Numbered from the stretch's first letter, positions 45,036-57,798 are shown. The stretch: 64,000 nt of DNA from Streptococcus equi subsp. equi (GCA_900637675.1 LR134389.1:186001-250000); one strand, 5' to 3'. Translations and numbers: made by a program. The notes: generated from the letters alone by a model not told the origin.

Positions 45036-47678
45036 ATGGAAAACAAGAATAAATTACTTTTGATTGATGGCTCCTCAGTGGCCTTTCGTGCCTTTTTTGC
45101 CCTCTATAACCAGATTGACCGCTTTAAAAATCACAGCGGTCTTCACACTAATGCGATTTATGGCTTTCATTTGATGCTAGACCACATGATGAAGCGTGTT
45201 CAGCCGACGCATGTCTTGGTGGCCTTTGACGCGGGTAAAACAACCTTTCGGACAGAGCTTTTTGCTGATTACAAGGCAGGACGTGCCAAGACCCCTGATG
45301 AATTTCGGGAGCAGTTTCCTTATATTCGTGATATGCTGGGAGCGCTTGGTATTGCCTTTTATGAGCTAGAGCATTACGAGGCAGACGATATTATCGGAAC
45401 GCTTGATAAAATGGCAGAGCGTACAGAGATTCCTTTTGATGTGACTATTGTCAGTGGTGACAAGGATTTGATTCAGCTGACAGATGCAAATACCGTTGTT
45501 GAGATTTCTAAAAAAGGAGTTGCTGAATTTGAAGAGTTTACCCCAGCCTACCTTATGGACAAAATGGGGCTTACGCCAGAGCAATTCATTGACTTGAAAG
45601 CGCTCATGGGAGACAAGTCTGATAATATTCCAGGAGTGACCAAAATTGGGGAAAAAACAGGTCTAAAGCTCCTGCACGAATATGGAAGCTTGGAGGGGAT
45701 TTACGAGCATATTGATAGCTTCAAGCCTTCAAAAATGAAGGAAAACCTGCTTCATGATAAGGAGCAGGCCTTCCTCTCAAAGACACTTGCTACTATCAAC
45801 ACTAGCGCTCCGATTACGATTGGATTGGAGGATATTGTCTATCAGGGTCCAGATCTAGATCGCTTGTCACAATTTTATGATGAGATGGATTTTGTTCAAC
45901 TAAAAAATGCCTTAGCTAGTCAGTTGCCACAGGAGCCGGTAGCTGAGATTGCTTATCAGGAAGTTACTGACATAAGAGCGGACATGTTTTCAGACGATAC
46001 GGTGTTTTATTTTGAAGCTTTGAGGGATAATTATCACCGCGAGGAGCTGATTGGCTTTGCTTGGGGCAACCAAGGCCAGATTTATGCTTCAGCAGATATT
46101 AGTCTCCTCACTACAAAGCTCTTTAAAAAGGTTCTTGAGCAGCCGATTGCTACCTATGATTTTAAGCGCAGTAAGGTTCTGCTTAGTCATCTGGGGCTTG
46201 ATTTGCCGGCTGCCAGCTATGATGCCCGCTTAGCTAATTACCTCTTGTCAACTGTAGAGGACAATGAGATGGCTACTCTGGCACGTCTTTATACCACTAT
46301 ATCACTGGATACAGATGAGGTTGTCTATGGTAAGGGGGTCAAGCGTGCTGTGCCTGACAAGGCTGTTTTGTTAGGACATCTGGCGCGTAAGGTTCAGGTC
46401 TTGCTGGATAGTAGACCAGTCATGCTTGATAAGCTGGCAGAGCATGAGCAGGCTGATCTCTACACTGACATTGAACTGCCGCTTGCCAATGTCCTTGCGA
46501 AAATGGAAATCGAAGGCATTGCTGTCAATCAAGATAGCCTGCAGGAAATGGCAGAGCAAAATAAGGTGGTCATTGAGGAACTGACACAGGAAATCTATGA
46601 AATGGCTGGTGAGGTCTTTAATATTAATTCTCCCAAGCAGCTAGGAGTGATACTCTTTGAGAAAATGCAGCTCCCTCTTCATTTGACAAAGAAAACCAAG
46701 ACAGGCTATTCAACGGCTGTTGATGTCTTGGAGCGCTTAGCGCCAATTGCGCCAATCGTGGCTAAGATCTTGGACTATCGTCAAATTACTAAGCTGCAAT
46801 CAACCTATGTGATTGGACTGCAGGATTACATCATGGCTGATGGCAGGATCCACACCCGCTATTTACAGGATTTAACCCAGACAGGCCGACTTTCCAGTGT
46901 TGATCCTAACCTGCAAAATATCCCGATTCGTCTGGAGCAGGGGCGCTTGATTCGTAAGGCCTTTACTCCATCTCATGATGATGCTGTTTTGCTTAGCTCG
47001 GATTATTCGCAAATTGAATTGCGTGTTTTAGCACATATTTCAGGAGATGAGCATTTGATTGCTGCTTTTAAGGAGGGAGCGGATATCCATACCTCAACGG
47101 CAATGCGTGTCTTTGGCATTGAAAAGCCAGAGGACGTCACTGCCAATGATCGTCGGAATGCTAAGGCTGTTAACTTTGGCATTGTGTATGGGATTTCTGA
47201 CTTTGGCTTGTCTAATAACCTTGGAATTCCAAGAAAACAGGCCAAGGCTTATATTGACACCTACTTTGAGCGCTACCCTGGTATCAAGGCTTACATGGAA
47301 AGGGTTGTGCGTGAAGCCAAGGATAAGGGCTATGTTGAGACGCTCTTTAAGCGCCGTCGTCAATTGCCAGATATCAATTCTCGTCAGTTCAACGTTCGCT
47401 CCTTTGCAGAGCGTACAGCCATTAATTCGCCCATTCAAGGCAGTGCAGCCGATATTCTCAAAATTGCGATGATAAATCTTGACCAAGCCCTAGTAGCTGG
47501 TGGCTTTGAGACCAAAATGCTGCTTCAGGTGCATGATGAGATTGTGCTTGAGGTGCCTAATCATGAGCTAGCGGCTGTTAAAGCGCTGGTCAAAGAAACG
47601 ATGGAATCAGCTGTCAGCCTGGCAGTTCCGCTGCGTGTAGACGAAAGTGCCGGCAAGAGCTGGTATGAGGCCAAGTAG
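45036..47678 (+). CDS. polA: DNA polymerase I
   Basis: An 880-aa repair and replication polymerase. The N-terminal 5' nuclease domain has LLLIDGSSVAFRAFFAL, AFDAGKTTFR, YEADDIIGTL and MGDKSDNIPGV. The middle 3'-5' exonuclease-like domain lacks the usual DED catalytic residues, as in other Gram-positive PolA. The polymerase domain has TGRLSSVDPNLQNIPIR, DYSQIELRVLAHIS and QVHDEIVLEV. Start chosen at ATG 45036 (MENKNKLLLIDGSS); the frame upstream crosses the -10 box. Confidence 0.96.
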   Translation: MENKNKLLLIDGSSVAFRAFFALYNQIDRFKNHSGLHTNAIYGFHLMLDHMMKRVQPTHVLVAFDAGKTTFRTELFADYKAGRAKTPDEFREQFPYIRDMLGALGIAFYELEHYEADDIIGTLDKMAERTEIPFDVTIVSGDKDLIQLTDANTVVEISKKGVAEFEEFTPAYLMDKMGLTPEQFIDLKALMGDKSDNIPGVTKIGEKTGLKLLHEYGSLEGIYEHIDSFKPSKMKENLLHDKEQAFLSKTLATINTSAPITIGLEDIVYQGPDLDRLSQFYDEMDFVQLKNALASQLPQEPVAEIAYQEVTDIRADMFSDDTVFYFEALRDNYHREELIGFAWGNQGQIYASADISLLTTKLFKKVLEQPIATYDFKRSKVLLSHLGLDLPAASYDARLANYLLSTVEDNEMATLARLYTTISLDTDEVVYGKGVKRAVPDKAVLLGHLARKVQVLLDSRPVMLDKLAEHEQADLYTDIELPLANVLAKMEIEGIAVNQDSLQEMAEQNKVVIEELTQEIYEMAGEVFNINSPKQLGVILFEKMQLPLHLTKKTKTGYSTAVDVLERLAPIAPIVAKILDYRQITKLQSTYVIGLQDYIMADGRIHTRYLQDLTQTGRLSSVDPNLQNIPIRLEQGRLIRKAFTPSHDDAVLLSSDYSQIELRVLAHISGDEHLIAAFKEGADIHTSTAMRVFGIEKPEDVTANDRRNAKAVNFGIVYGISDFGLSNNLGIPRKQAKAYIDTYFERYPGIKAYMERVVREAKDKGYVETLFKRRRQLPDINSRQFNVRSFAERTAINSPIQGSAADILKIAMINLDQALVAGGFETKMLLQVHDEIVLEVPNHELAAVKALVKETMESAVSLAVPLRVDESAGKSWYEAK

Positions 47679-47914
47679 ACTAGATTAGCAGTGGTGTTAA
47701 GTGGCAGCCTGCTTGGTGTGGCTGCTGTTATTCCTTGTGTTCCGCATTTTAAAAACTTATGCTATAATGAAGAGAAAAAAACAGCAGGGCATGTCATGCT
47801 AAGGAGGGTTTTCCTTGAGCTTGGTAGCCAGATGGTTGGCTATGTCATACCGGCAGCGATTGTCTTTTCCTGTTGTTGATTTGCTATTGGGTGTGCTTGA
47901 TAAAAAGGAAGTAA

Positions 47915-48370
47915 ATGATGATTGATACATTTCAAAATCCCTCTGATGAGACTATCACCTCTTATCTTGAATCTTCCAAGACCATTGCAGTGGTTGGCTT
48001 ATCTGATCGTCAAACCACTGCTGCTTATGATGTGGCTAGGTTTATGCAGGCTAAGGGCTATCGGATTGTCCCTGTCAATCCTAGGCTGGCAGGTCAGTCT
48101 GTTTTAGGAGAGGTCGTTTATGCTAGCCTTGCGGCTATTCCTTTTAAGGTAGATATTGCCAATGTCTTTCGACGAAGTGAGTATTTGCCTCAGGTTGCTC
48201 AGGACTTTTTAGCTTGTCAGGGTCAGGTCTTTTGGGCACAGCTTGGCTTGTATAGCCAAGAAGCTGAGGAGCTTTTGCGATCAGCAGGCAAAGCTGACAT
48301 TGTTATGAATCGCTGTATCAAGATTGACTATTTACGGCTAATCAGCAAGCAGGATCAAGATTCCTGCTAG
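47915..48370 (+). CDS. CoA-binding domain protein (YccU-like)
   Basis: A 151-aa Rossmann-fold protein of the CoA-binding family. The nucleotide loop VVGLSDRQTTAAYDVARFMQ and VPVNPRLAGQSVLGE are followed by VDIANVFRRSEYLPQVAQ and a conserved Cys near the end in MNRCIKIDY. The role is unknown. The start follows AAAGGAAG. It is 36 bases upstream of perR, so the two may be co-transcribed. Confidence 0.82.
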   Translation: MMIDTFQNPSDETITSYLESSKTIAVVGLSDRQTTAAYDVARFMQAKGYRIVPVNPRLAGQSVLGEVVYASLAAIPFKVDIANVFRRSEYLPQVAQDFLACQGQVFWAQLGLYSQEAEELLRSAGKADIVMNRCIKIDYLRLISKQDQDSC

Positions 48371-48406
48371 TTAGTGCCATAGTTACAAAAGGAGGAGGTT
48401 GTAAGC

Positions 48407-48880
48407 TTGGACATTCATTCACATCAGCAAGCTCTAAATGCCTATGAAAATGTCCTAGAGCATCTACGTGACAAGCATATTCGTATTACCGAGACGCGTA
48501 AGGCGATCATTTCTTACATGATTCAGTCCACTGAGCACCCCAGCGCAGATAAAATCTATCGTGATTTACAGCCTCAATACCCTAATATGAGCCTTGCTAC
48601 GGTGTATAATAATTTGAAGGTTCTCGTTGATGAGGGCTTTGTATCCGAGCTGAAAATTAGTAATGATTTGACGACCTATTATGACTTTATGGGACATCAG
48701 CATGTCAATGTGGTTTGTGAGGTTTGCGGGACAATCGCTGATTTTATGGACGTAGATGTGATGGATATCGCTAAGGAAGCACACCAGCAAACAGGCTATA
48801 AGGTCACCCGTATTCCAGTTATAGCCTATGGTGTTTGCCCTAGCTGTCAGACGAAGCAGGGTAAGGACACAGACTATTGA
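48407..48880 (+). CDS. perR: Peroxide-responsive repressor PerR (Fur family)
   Basis: A 157-aa metal-dependent repressor of oxidative stress genes, starting at TTG after GGAGGAGG. The winged helix is HPSADKIYRDLQPQYPNMSLATVYNNLKVLVDEGF. The metal-sensing HQHVNVVCEVCG and the second structural-zinc pair CPSC are present. His and Asp residues in the DFMGHQHVN region fit the Fe/Mn site whose oxidation inactivates PerR. The position after polA and the CoA-binding gene is the usual one in pyogenic streptococci. Confidence 0.92.
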   Translation: MDIHSHQQALNAYENVLEHLRDKHIRITETRKAIISYMIQSTEHPSADKIYRDLQPQYPNMSLATVYNNLKVLVDEGFVSELKISNDLTTYYDFMGHQHVNVVCEVCGTIADFMDVDVMDIAKEAHQQTGYKVTRIPVIAYGVCPSCQTKQGKDTDY

Positions 48881-48936
48881 GAGCTGGCCTTTTTGATCTT
48901 GGCTGTTCGTGTAGCTGATGATATGGCACAAAGTCT

Positions 48937-48968
48937 AGAAGAGAGAGTTAGGGACTCACTCTTTTTTG
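48937..48968 (+). terminator. perR terminator
   Basis: AGAGAGAGTTAGGGACTCACTCT followed by TTTTT. Confidence 0.65.
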
Positions 48969-49238
48969 TTGGCTGAAAAACCCTTTAGCGATCACTATTG
49001 ACAATAAAAACTGTTATAGACCAGATTGGCGTGCTTGTTTTTTGTTATATTTTTAAAAAATTTAACAAAAACCGTTTGTATATTGACTTTTCTTAAAATT
49101 TTTTGTAAATTATAAGTGATATTTGAGTGTCACAATCAGGCTAATATCAAAGTGGCAGCTACTAGTGATAGCAGCTGCCCTATGACACATATTGCTATTG
49201 TTCGAGCCTGCTAGGGCTCTAGAAAAGGAAAAAGAAGA
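48969..49238. promoter_or_regulatory. Promoter region of the LPXTG protein gene
   Basis: TTGACT (49083-49088) - 17 bases - TAAATT (49106-49111) in a very A+T-rich stretch. A leader of about 120 bases then precedes the start codon. Confidence 0.55.
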
Positions 49239-51065
49239 ATGAAGAAATTCACGAAACGGTGTCTTAAGGGCTGTGGTCTTGTTGGATTAGTTTTCAGCAC
49301 AGGATTGGTTGCCTTGTCGGATAATATTGATAGCGCTTTAACAGTAGGGGCGGAAACGACTACTGCTAGTGCATTTGAAAATAATGGGACAGGTCAACAT
49401 CTGAACTGGCACATAGATATTCCACAAGAATATACAGTTGAATTAGGAGAACCAATTACTATCTCAGATCTTATGAGTCAAATTACGGTTACTCGTAAAG
49501 GTAGTAATGGGACTGTTAATGATGGAGATACTTTTGACTTTATTTCGAATGGAGATGGTTCAAGAGGAATTGATACCCCTGGAGTAAAAATATGGTTTGA
49601 CTTTTACAATGCTGCGGGTACTTCCTTTTTAACTGATGAAATGTTAGCTTCGCCTACATATGCTGTACCGGGGGGATCTTATACTATTAAAGCTTGGGTA
49701 TTCTATGGGAAAAATGATACCAAAAAGCTCTTCACATTTAAACTAAAAAATTCCAACAGCAATAAAACTGAGTTAAGGAAGTCGTTAGAGGAGGCTAAGC
49801 TAAAACTCAGCCAGCCTGAAGGAACGTATTCTGATGAATCACTGCAAGCCTTGCAATCAGCGGTTACTATTGGTAAGACCTATTTAAACAGTGACCCTGA
49901 TCAAAATACAGTAGATCAATCTGTTACTACTATTGATTCCGCTATTACTAGTCTTGTTAATCTTAATGCTTTAAATGAAGCTATTAATCAAGCTACACCT
50001 TTTATAACAGATGGCAAAGAGTATCCTAAAGAAGCGTATGACGGTCTTGTGCAAAAGCTTGCAGCGGCAGCTAAGCTTCAAAATTCATTTGGTCCTTCAC
50101 AAGGAGATGTTGATAAGGCTGCGACTGATTTAACGCAAGCTCTTACGACGCTTAAGACTGCTGTAGCGCATGAAGCCTTAGATCAAGCCTTGGCTAAGCT
50201 GTTAGAGCTTTACCGAGAAAATCCAAATCTTGCTTTGACATCAGAGTCTTTGAAGGAATTGTACAATAAGGCCATTGAAGCAGCAGGTACCTTCTATAGA
50301 ACTGTTAACAAGGATAAAGAGAGAAAAGACATTTCCCTTTATGAGCTAGAGCGCTACACTACAGAAACAAATTCAGTTGTTGATACTATTTTAAAGGTAA
50401 AGGCTGCGATTGCCGAAGAAGGAAAGGCAAAATTGCGTTCTGCTTTAGACCAATTAAATGCTCTTATCGGAGAAAATCTAGACCTATCTCCATATACAGC
50501 AGCTTCTGCTCAAGCCTATACAGACCAGCTAGCTAAGGCTAAGGAGGTCGCAGCAGCGGGTGAGACAGCTTATGCTCAGGAGACAGAACCGACAGCTATT
50601 ACTAACAGCTTGGTTAAGGTGTTAAATGCTAAGAAATCCCTCTCAGATGCCAAGGCAGCCTTGGTTGCTAAACCGGTCGATCCAGTAGATCCAGTAGACC
50701 CAGTGGATCCGGTAGACCCAGTAGATCCGGTAGACCCAGTGGATCCGGTAGACCCAGTGGATCCAGTAGACCCAGTAGACCCAGTAGACCCAGTGGATCC
50801 GGTAGACCCAGTGGATCCGGTAGACCCGGTCGATCCAATCGACCCAGCGGATCCAGTAAAACCATCAGATCCTGAGGTTAAGCCAGAGCCTAAACCAGAA
50901 TCTAAGCCTGAAGCTAAGAAGGAGGACAAGAAAGCAGCTGATAAGCAGCAAGTGCTTCCGGCAACTGCTGATACAGCTAATCCATTCTTTACAGCAGCAG
51001 CTCTTGCAGTTATTGCTTGTGCAGGCCAGCTTGCTATTGTGTCAAGACGCAAAGAATCAAATTAA
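49239..51065 (+). CDS. LPXTG-anchored surface protein with FIVAR-like repeats and a Pro-Val-Asp wall spacer
   Basis: A 608-aa protein. The signal peptide (about 1-37; [16 protein letters not shown]) is followed by a beta-rich N-terminal domain of about 130 residues ([20 protein letters not shown]). Three to four helical FIVAR-type repeats follow ([41 protein letters not shown] and others; residues about 172-475). Then comes a PVD tripeptide tract (about residues 479-538) and the sortase signal LPATAD at residue 573 with a membrane segment and RRKESN tail. It is likely an adhesin, but the ligand is unknown. It has its own promoter and a terminator-like hairpin after it. Confidence 0.85.
   Translation: MKKFTKRCLKGCGLVGLVFSTGLVALSDNIDSALTVGAETTTASAFENNGTGQHLNWHIDIPQEYTVELGEPITISDLMSQITVTRKGSNGTVNDGDTFDFISNGDGSRGIDTPGVKIWFDFYNAAGTSFLTDEMLASPTYAVPGGSYTIKAWVFYGKNDTKKLFTFKLKNSNSNKTELRKSLEEAKLKLSQPEGTYSDESLQALQSAVTIGKTYLNSDPDQNTVDQSVTTIDSAITSLVNLNALNEAINQATPFITDGKEYPKEAYDGLVQKLAAAAKLQNSFGPSQGDVDKAATDLTQALTTLKTAVAHEALDQALAKLLELYRENPNLALTSESLKELYNKAIEAAGTFYRTVNKDKERKDISLYELERYTTETNSVVDTILKVKAAIAEEGKAKLRSALDQLNALIGENLDLSPYTAASAQAYTDQLAKAKEVAAAGETAYAQETEPTAITNSLVKVLNAKKSLSDAKAALVAKPVDPVDPVDPVDPVDPVDPVDPVDPVDPVDPVDPVDPVDPVDPVDPVDPVDPVDPIDPADPVKPSDPEVKPEPKPESKPEAKKEDKKAADKQQVLPATADTANPFFTAAALAVIACAGQLAIVSRRKESN
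50672..50856 (+). repeat. 9-bp tandem repeat encoding Pro-Val-Asp
   Basis: About 18 copies of a CC(A/G)GT(A/G)GA(C/T) unit plus two diverged ones (Ile-Asp-Pro, Ala-Asp-Pro). Higher-order 18-base units such as GACCCAGTGGATCCGGTA recur. Prone to slippage, so the length should differ between strains. Confidence 0.95.
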
Positions 51066-51122
51066 CTGTAGGCGATGATTTTCCCCCTTTAATTAATTTC
51101 CTATAGTACGATATCTTTGTTG

Positions 51123-51162
51123 GACTGATTATCAACTGTAGTGGTTGGTGGTCAGTCTTTAT
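51123..51162 (+). terminator. Terminator after the PVD surface protein
   Basis: GACTGAT...GGTCAGTC followed by TTTATTTT. Confidence 0.6.
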
Positions 51163-51199
51163 TTTGCTTAAATATCTTATTTTTAAAGGAGAAGACACC

Positions 51200-54100
51200 A
51201 TGTTCAAACCTTATACTGATGGTAAGCAGCGCTTTGCCATTAAAACCTTTAAAACAGGTGCAGCCTCTGTGTTGGTTGCAACCTTATTTTTAACACTAGG
51301 GCTGACAACTGTTTCTGCTGATGAGCAGCAAGTAACAGCTAGTGCAGCCATAGCAACCACGTTAGAAGCACAAGAAGCGGTTGATCAACAAGCAGCTGAC
51401 CAATCAGCAACCGCTGCGCAAGACACAGCAGCTGAGGGCTCCTCAGAAACGCTGCCAGTAGTAATAGGTACTGCCACTACAGAAACAACTGACTCTAAGA
51501 GTCAAGTAGCCGCAGCAGAGCAAGCTACCGAAGCTTCTGCCGAAGAGACCACAAAGCAGGAGCAGACAGAAGTATCACAAGCAGTAGAGACCACCAATAA
51601 GACTGAAGCTAAGGACTATATCTACTTATCAGATGAGACACGTGTCAACCCGTCCAAGGTTGGGCATGGCAGCTTTTTACAGGACAAAAACCCTGCCGGT
51701 GGCACCATTACTCTAGTAGTTGATGGCGAGGTGCTTGCATTTGATAAGGGAATTGCAGTGCATGCTCCTTCACAGCTTTATTATGATGTTGAACAATACT
51801 CCAATGAATACACGCGTCTATCAGCCTACCTAGGAGTTGACTATAGTAGACGTGGTAAGGACGATGGTGTTAGCTTTAACATCTATAAGTCTAAGGACGG
51901 AAAAAGTTGGGAAAGCCTGGTGACAACTGGTACAGTAACCGGAACCAGTGAGGCTGTTTATGTTGATCTAGATATTACAGGTGCTAAATATGTAAAGCTA
52001 ATTGCAAATTCACTAAAAAATAACGGTAATGATCACTCTGTTTATGCGGATCTCAGGTTGCTCAAGACAGATTATGATTTATCAAGCGAGGTGTCTTATG
52101 ACAGGCTAAAGACAACTGAAGAGTATGATGCCCTTCTCAGCAAGAATAGTGTCACAGATAATTATGATAATCCAGACAATTTGGCATTAGTGCTTGAGCG
52201 CGAATTTGTCAATCGTGTCGGCTACCACACCATTCAATCTGCTGTCAAGAAAAATGAAAAGGTCAAGGTCGCTCTTGATTGGCTATTGTCAGATGAGGAC
52301 GCTCTGTCACTGTTTTTAGAGGCAGGCTCGATGTTTAACGGCTCTACCCTAAAAACCTTGAACGCCTTAGGAGACCTTTATGCTACTAATAAGGCAGATT
52401 TGGAGGACAAGGGAAATGGCTATGTCTACAAAAAATGATGCTGGCAACTGCTGTTGCCTACTGCAAGGAGATCAAATCCTTTGTGGTTAACTATGGTGGC
52501 ACCTACCTTGCTTCTGACCCGGTGCTGAAATATCAAGCCTTTAAAGAATTGTATCGAGACAACGAATTCTTGAGGAAAGAAGAATTCGCCAACTACAATA
52601 TGGAGTTGGTGCGTGCTGTTATGGACGCCAAAATAGATGATGAGGAAATTCTCTGGCTGCATCATTACGCCGAACAAAAATATGGAGATAAGGTTGCTAG
52701 CTATACCAGTGGCTACTCTTATACGAAATACAAAAACATCGGCTACGGTGGCGCAGACATGCGCAGCGCTGACAATCAAGCTCAATGGACAGAAAAATAT
52801 CAGCTCGTTGGCACCCTCAATGACGATGCCTTTAATGTTACTTATGACAACCGTCACCGGATCTGGATGCTGATGGAAAAAGGGGCTGTTTGCTGGGGAT
52901 TATCAAATTTAGGTGTAGCAGTCAATGAGGTCTTTGGTATTCCAGCGGTCAATATTTACCAAAATGACCACGAGGCTTATTTGGTTTACCGTCAAGATGA
53001 TCAGGGCAACGGGATTTGGGATATTAGAGACAATGTTTATGGTAATCGCTGGGCAATCTCTTATTCTCGTTGGGGAACCACAACAGCAACAGAGGCTAGG
53101 CTCTTGCTTGGCTGGGGCCTAAAATCCTACAATGACATTCATAAAAACGCTAGCTATATGCTGCTGGCGCAAGCAGCCTTAAACCAATACGATAAGTTCA
53201 AGGAATCGCTTTATTATAATCTCATCGCTAATGTCTACGAGGCTGGCAGTGATCAACAGATTGAGGCCTACAGCAAGGCTTTAGATGTACTAGAGCTTAA
53301 TCTAGATACTTACGATGGCTTGATAGAGGCCTATGCAAAAAATGGCCAAAAAACAGATCAGGATTGGCTGGACTTAGGAAAGCGTGTCATTGCAGCTTAC
53401 ACCTACTATCCACAGGTCATGGTAGAGGCTATCAAGCGTATCACGCCTAATATCAGCGATCAAGCAGCTAAGGCTGAGCTAGATTTACTGAGCTATAACG
53501 CTCTAATCGCAGCCAAAACAGCAACTGATAAGGAAGTGCTCCAATCTAATGAGGTTAGAATTATCGCCAACTATATCCTAACGGGCAATCCAATCGAAAC
53601 AGCAAGCTTTAGCTTTGATGACAAGACCCTTCGTTTGCATGAGAATTATCAGGATACAGATTTGACAGTCCGCTATTCTATTGATAATGGGAAAACATGG
53701 CTTGAAACCAAGGACAAGGTTATCGTTTTTAGTGATGACCTTTTGGCCAAGCTTAATATAGAGGACGGTATTTTAGTTGGCTTTGACGCGGTATCTGCTA
53801 CCTACAGGATTAACCTGACAAAGGCAGCAGCACCGACCAACAGCAGCCTTTATGGCAATGACTTGGAAAATCGCTTGATTGGTGCTATTGAACATTTGGA
53901 GGTCAGTCTGGATAATGGCCAGTCTTGGCAGGCTTATGATGGCACAGAGCGCTTCAATGACACTGTCACAGTTCTTGCTCGCTATCGGGCTCATGGCACC
54001 AGTCTAGCAAGTGACAGCGTTACCTATACCTTTACCGCAGACAGCACTGATCCTACAATGCACTACATCTCAATTGATGATATTCAGGCGGTGACCTATG

Positions 54101-55161
54101 CTAATGAGCAATCAGGCAGGTCTGGCAAGCATATGGTAGATGGTAGAGATATGGCCACCCAATGGCATACCTTATTTAATCAGGTTACTGAGGACAAGTC
54201 ATATACTGTTGAGTTTAAGGACGATAAAAACTTCTCTGCTATTGCCTATCTCCCAGGAGGTGTTAATGGTATGATCCATTCTGCAAAGGTCGACATCAGC
54301 TCAGACGGTAAGGTCTGGACAACGGTTGTCGATAGCACTGATTGGAAGCAAAATACTGAGCTAAAAACAGTCAGCTTTACACCAACAACAGGTCGATTTG
54401 TTAGAATAACTGCCTTAGACACCTATGGAAAAAGCAGCGGACAGGCCAATAAATTTGTCAGCGGTTCTGCTTATCGTTTCTTTGAAGACATCTCTAGCCC
54501 TATTGAAGCACCGGTTAGAAATGATATTCTAGCGCTTAAAGATAGTATTCTAACCATTCTAAAAGAGACCAATACAGCTACCAAAGAGATTGAGAGCTTT
54601 GCTATTACAAATAGTGGTCTAACAGCGGCAACAACTGAAAAAAATCAAGCAATCCAAGGCAAGATTTTAGAGACAATCAAGGACTTAGGGCTCACAGGGA
54701 CTTATTACATTACTCTTGAGAACACTGGTACTTATGATGACTTAGCTGATTTGCTGAACCATCAACTTGTCATTACCTATCAGGATAAGGCAGCAGGCCC
54801 TTTGTATGTATTGGCGATGAATAGCCTCTCATCAGGCGATGAAGCCTTAGATGCTGAATACAGCCTAGACTTGATCAAATCAGCCTTAAAATCAGCTTTA
54901 GAGTCAGAAAACATAGATTTAAAGACCTTTGAAGGCTTATCAATCTCTAGTCAATTACCAGCAGCAAAGACCGCTGTTAATACCGCCTTAATGGAAAAGC
55001 TACAACAGCTTCTTCCAGGGGATTATTTCATTGACCTAGCAGGTCTGCCAACAGCAGCCTCAATTGATGAGCTATTAGATAGCCAGCTCTTTATTTACTA
55101 TCGTGAGAGCCATTGGACGACTGCCTATGCCTTAGACCGAGGAGCTTTTCAGCAGCTTTAG
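51200..55161 (+). pseudogene. Very large secreted NPCBM / transglutaminase-like / discoidin-domain protein, frameshifted in an A6 tract
   Basis: The first frame (51200-52438, start MFKPYTDGKQRFAIKTFKTG) has a YSIRK-like signal peptide, an Ala/Thr/Glu-rich linker and an NPCBM carbohydrate-binding domain (YIYLSDETRVNPSKVGHGSF through YVKLIANSLKNNGNDHSVYADL). It ends at TGA in TAC AAAAAA TGATG. The second frame (from 52435) continues as MMLATAVAYCKEIKSFVVNY. It carries a transglutaminase-like core (KGAVCWGLSNLGVAVNEVFG; NDHEAYLVY; GIWDIRDNVYG), an F5/8 type C domain (about 54050-54480) and two copies of a C-terminal domain. One missing A in the run of six explains the break; repaired, it would be 1320 aa. 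No LPXTG is seen at the end. The poly-A tract could allow phase variation or slippage. Confidence 0.82.
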
Positions 55162-55295
55162 GATAGTCTTGGGCTAACATTGCTAAAAGAGGGCCTGTAA
55201 GCAAGCCTTCCAACCGTTAGATGTGTCATCTAGCTTTGGATAGGCAACTGATGGGCTCCTCTTTTTTACTATAAAAAAGTTATCAAAGGTCATGC

Positions 55296-55343
55296 AAAAA
55301 ACCTCTATGTCTACTCTGAACAAGGTCATGAGAGACATAGAGG
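55296..55343 (-). terminator. Terminator of the DUF975 gene
   Basis: CCTCTATGTCT (55302) and AGACATAGAGG pair over 11 bp; on the minus strand the hairpin is followed by TTTTTT. Confidence 0.8.
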
Positions 55344-55356
55344 CATATCGTTAAGG

Positions 55357-56202
55357 CTAGCTAATAGCAGATGGGGCTTCTTTTGAACCTGTGATAGTAA
55401 GCCTTTCAGCATCTATCGGCAGCTCTGTTTCATCGTGAATGTGCTTTAAATGGTGGTAAAAGGTCACATCAGCAGTGGTGTAATAAGGCAGTACGTAGAT
55501 ATAGATCAAGCCAAAAGACAAGATTACTAGGATAAACCAGCCAATAAAGCTAAGGTGTAGTAAAAAATACTTTCCTTTATAGCCTGAGATCATGTCCTTG
55601 CTCTCTTCGATTGCCGTAATAGCACCCATATAGGTGCCTTCCTTGACCTTGTCATAGAGAATGTACTCAGCCATGCTGTAAGCACAATAACGATTCATAT
55701 AAACAATAAGCCCGATAATAAAAATCACAAAACCAATAACCATAAAGATGATTGGAGTCATCACAGCAGCACCAGTATTGTAGCTTGTCAGTAATGCCGC
55801 AGAGCTAATCGTTAGAATAACCAAGCCAACAATCCAAATCAAAGACCATAGGATAAATAGGAGCCCTTTGATGATCAACAAAACAAGGACCTTGCCAAAC
55901 AAGTTTCCAGAAAAAGCTATCGTTGCCTCTGAAAAAGAGACCTCACGACGATAGTAGCGGATAACATCTAGCATGGTATAGGCTGCTGATAAGGTAAAGA
56001 CCGTCAGCATTATCAGAACAATCAAAGGAAAGTAGCTTGCCCCGACTGATACCTCAATCCCCTGAGTGGTCACATAGGTCTGATGAACCTCAATTCCTGA
56101 GTAAAAAATAGATAAGATTATCGGTACTAAAAATAAGAGGTATTTCCCCTTTAGTCCCTTTAAAGTCTGTCTAGCTTCACGTTTTATTTCTCTAATTGAC
56201 AT
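55357..56202 (-). CDS. DUF975-family integral membrane protein
   Basis: A 281-aa protein from the start at 56202 (MSIREIKREARQTLKGLKGK), chosen for the AAGGAG 7 bases before it. It has six membrane segments and the family's recognisable N-terminus IKREARQTLKGLKGKYLLFL. The later motif MAEYILYDKVKEGTYMGAITAIEESKDMI is typical of DUF975. Function is unknown. It is a single gene transcribed leftwards. Confidence 0.82.
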   Translation of the reverse strand: MSIREIKREARQTLKGLKGKYLLFLVPIILSIFYSGIEVHQTYVTTQGIEVSVGASYFPLIVLIMLTVFTLSAAYTMLDVIRYYRREVSFSEATIAFSGNLFGKVLVLLIIKGLLFILWSLIWIVGLVILTISSAALLTSYNTGAAVMTPIIFMVIGFVIFIIGLIVYMNRYCAYSMAEYILYDKVKEGTYMGAITAIEESKDMISGYKGKYFLLHLSFIGWFILVILSFGLIYIYVLPYYTTADVTFYHHLKHIHDETELPIDAERLTITGSKEAPSAIS

Positions 56203-57749
<1,547 letters not shown>

Positions 57750-57798
57750 GCATGACAGTGCCAAAGAGCGGTAGCTTTCCACAATAACAGATAATAGC

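Noticed and set aside
47691..47879. 62-codon frame between polA and the CoA-binding gene
   Set aside because: No ribosome binding site and not protein-like; the region holds only a promoter-like TATAAT.
50576..51052. Minus-strand frame with a Gly-Ser-Thr repeat
   Set aside because: Antisense image of the PVD repeat with no start signals.
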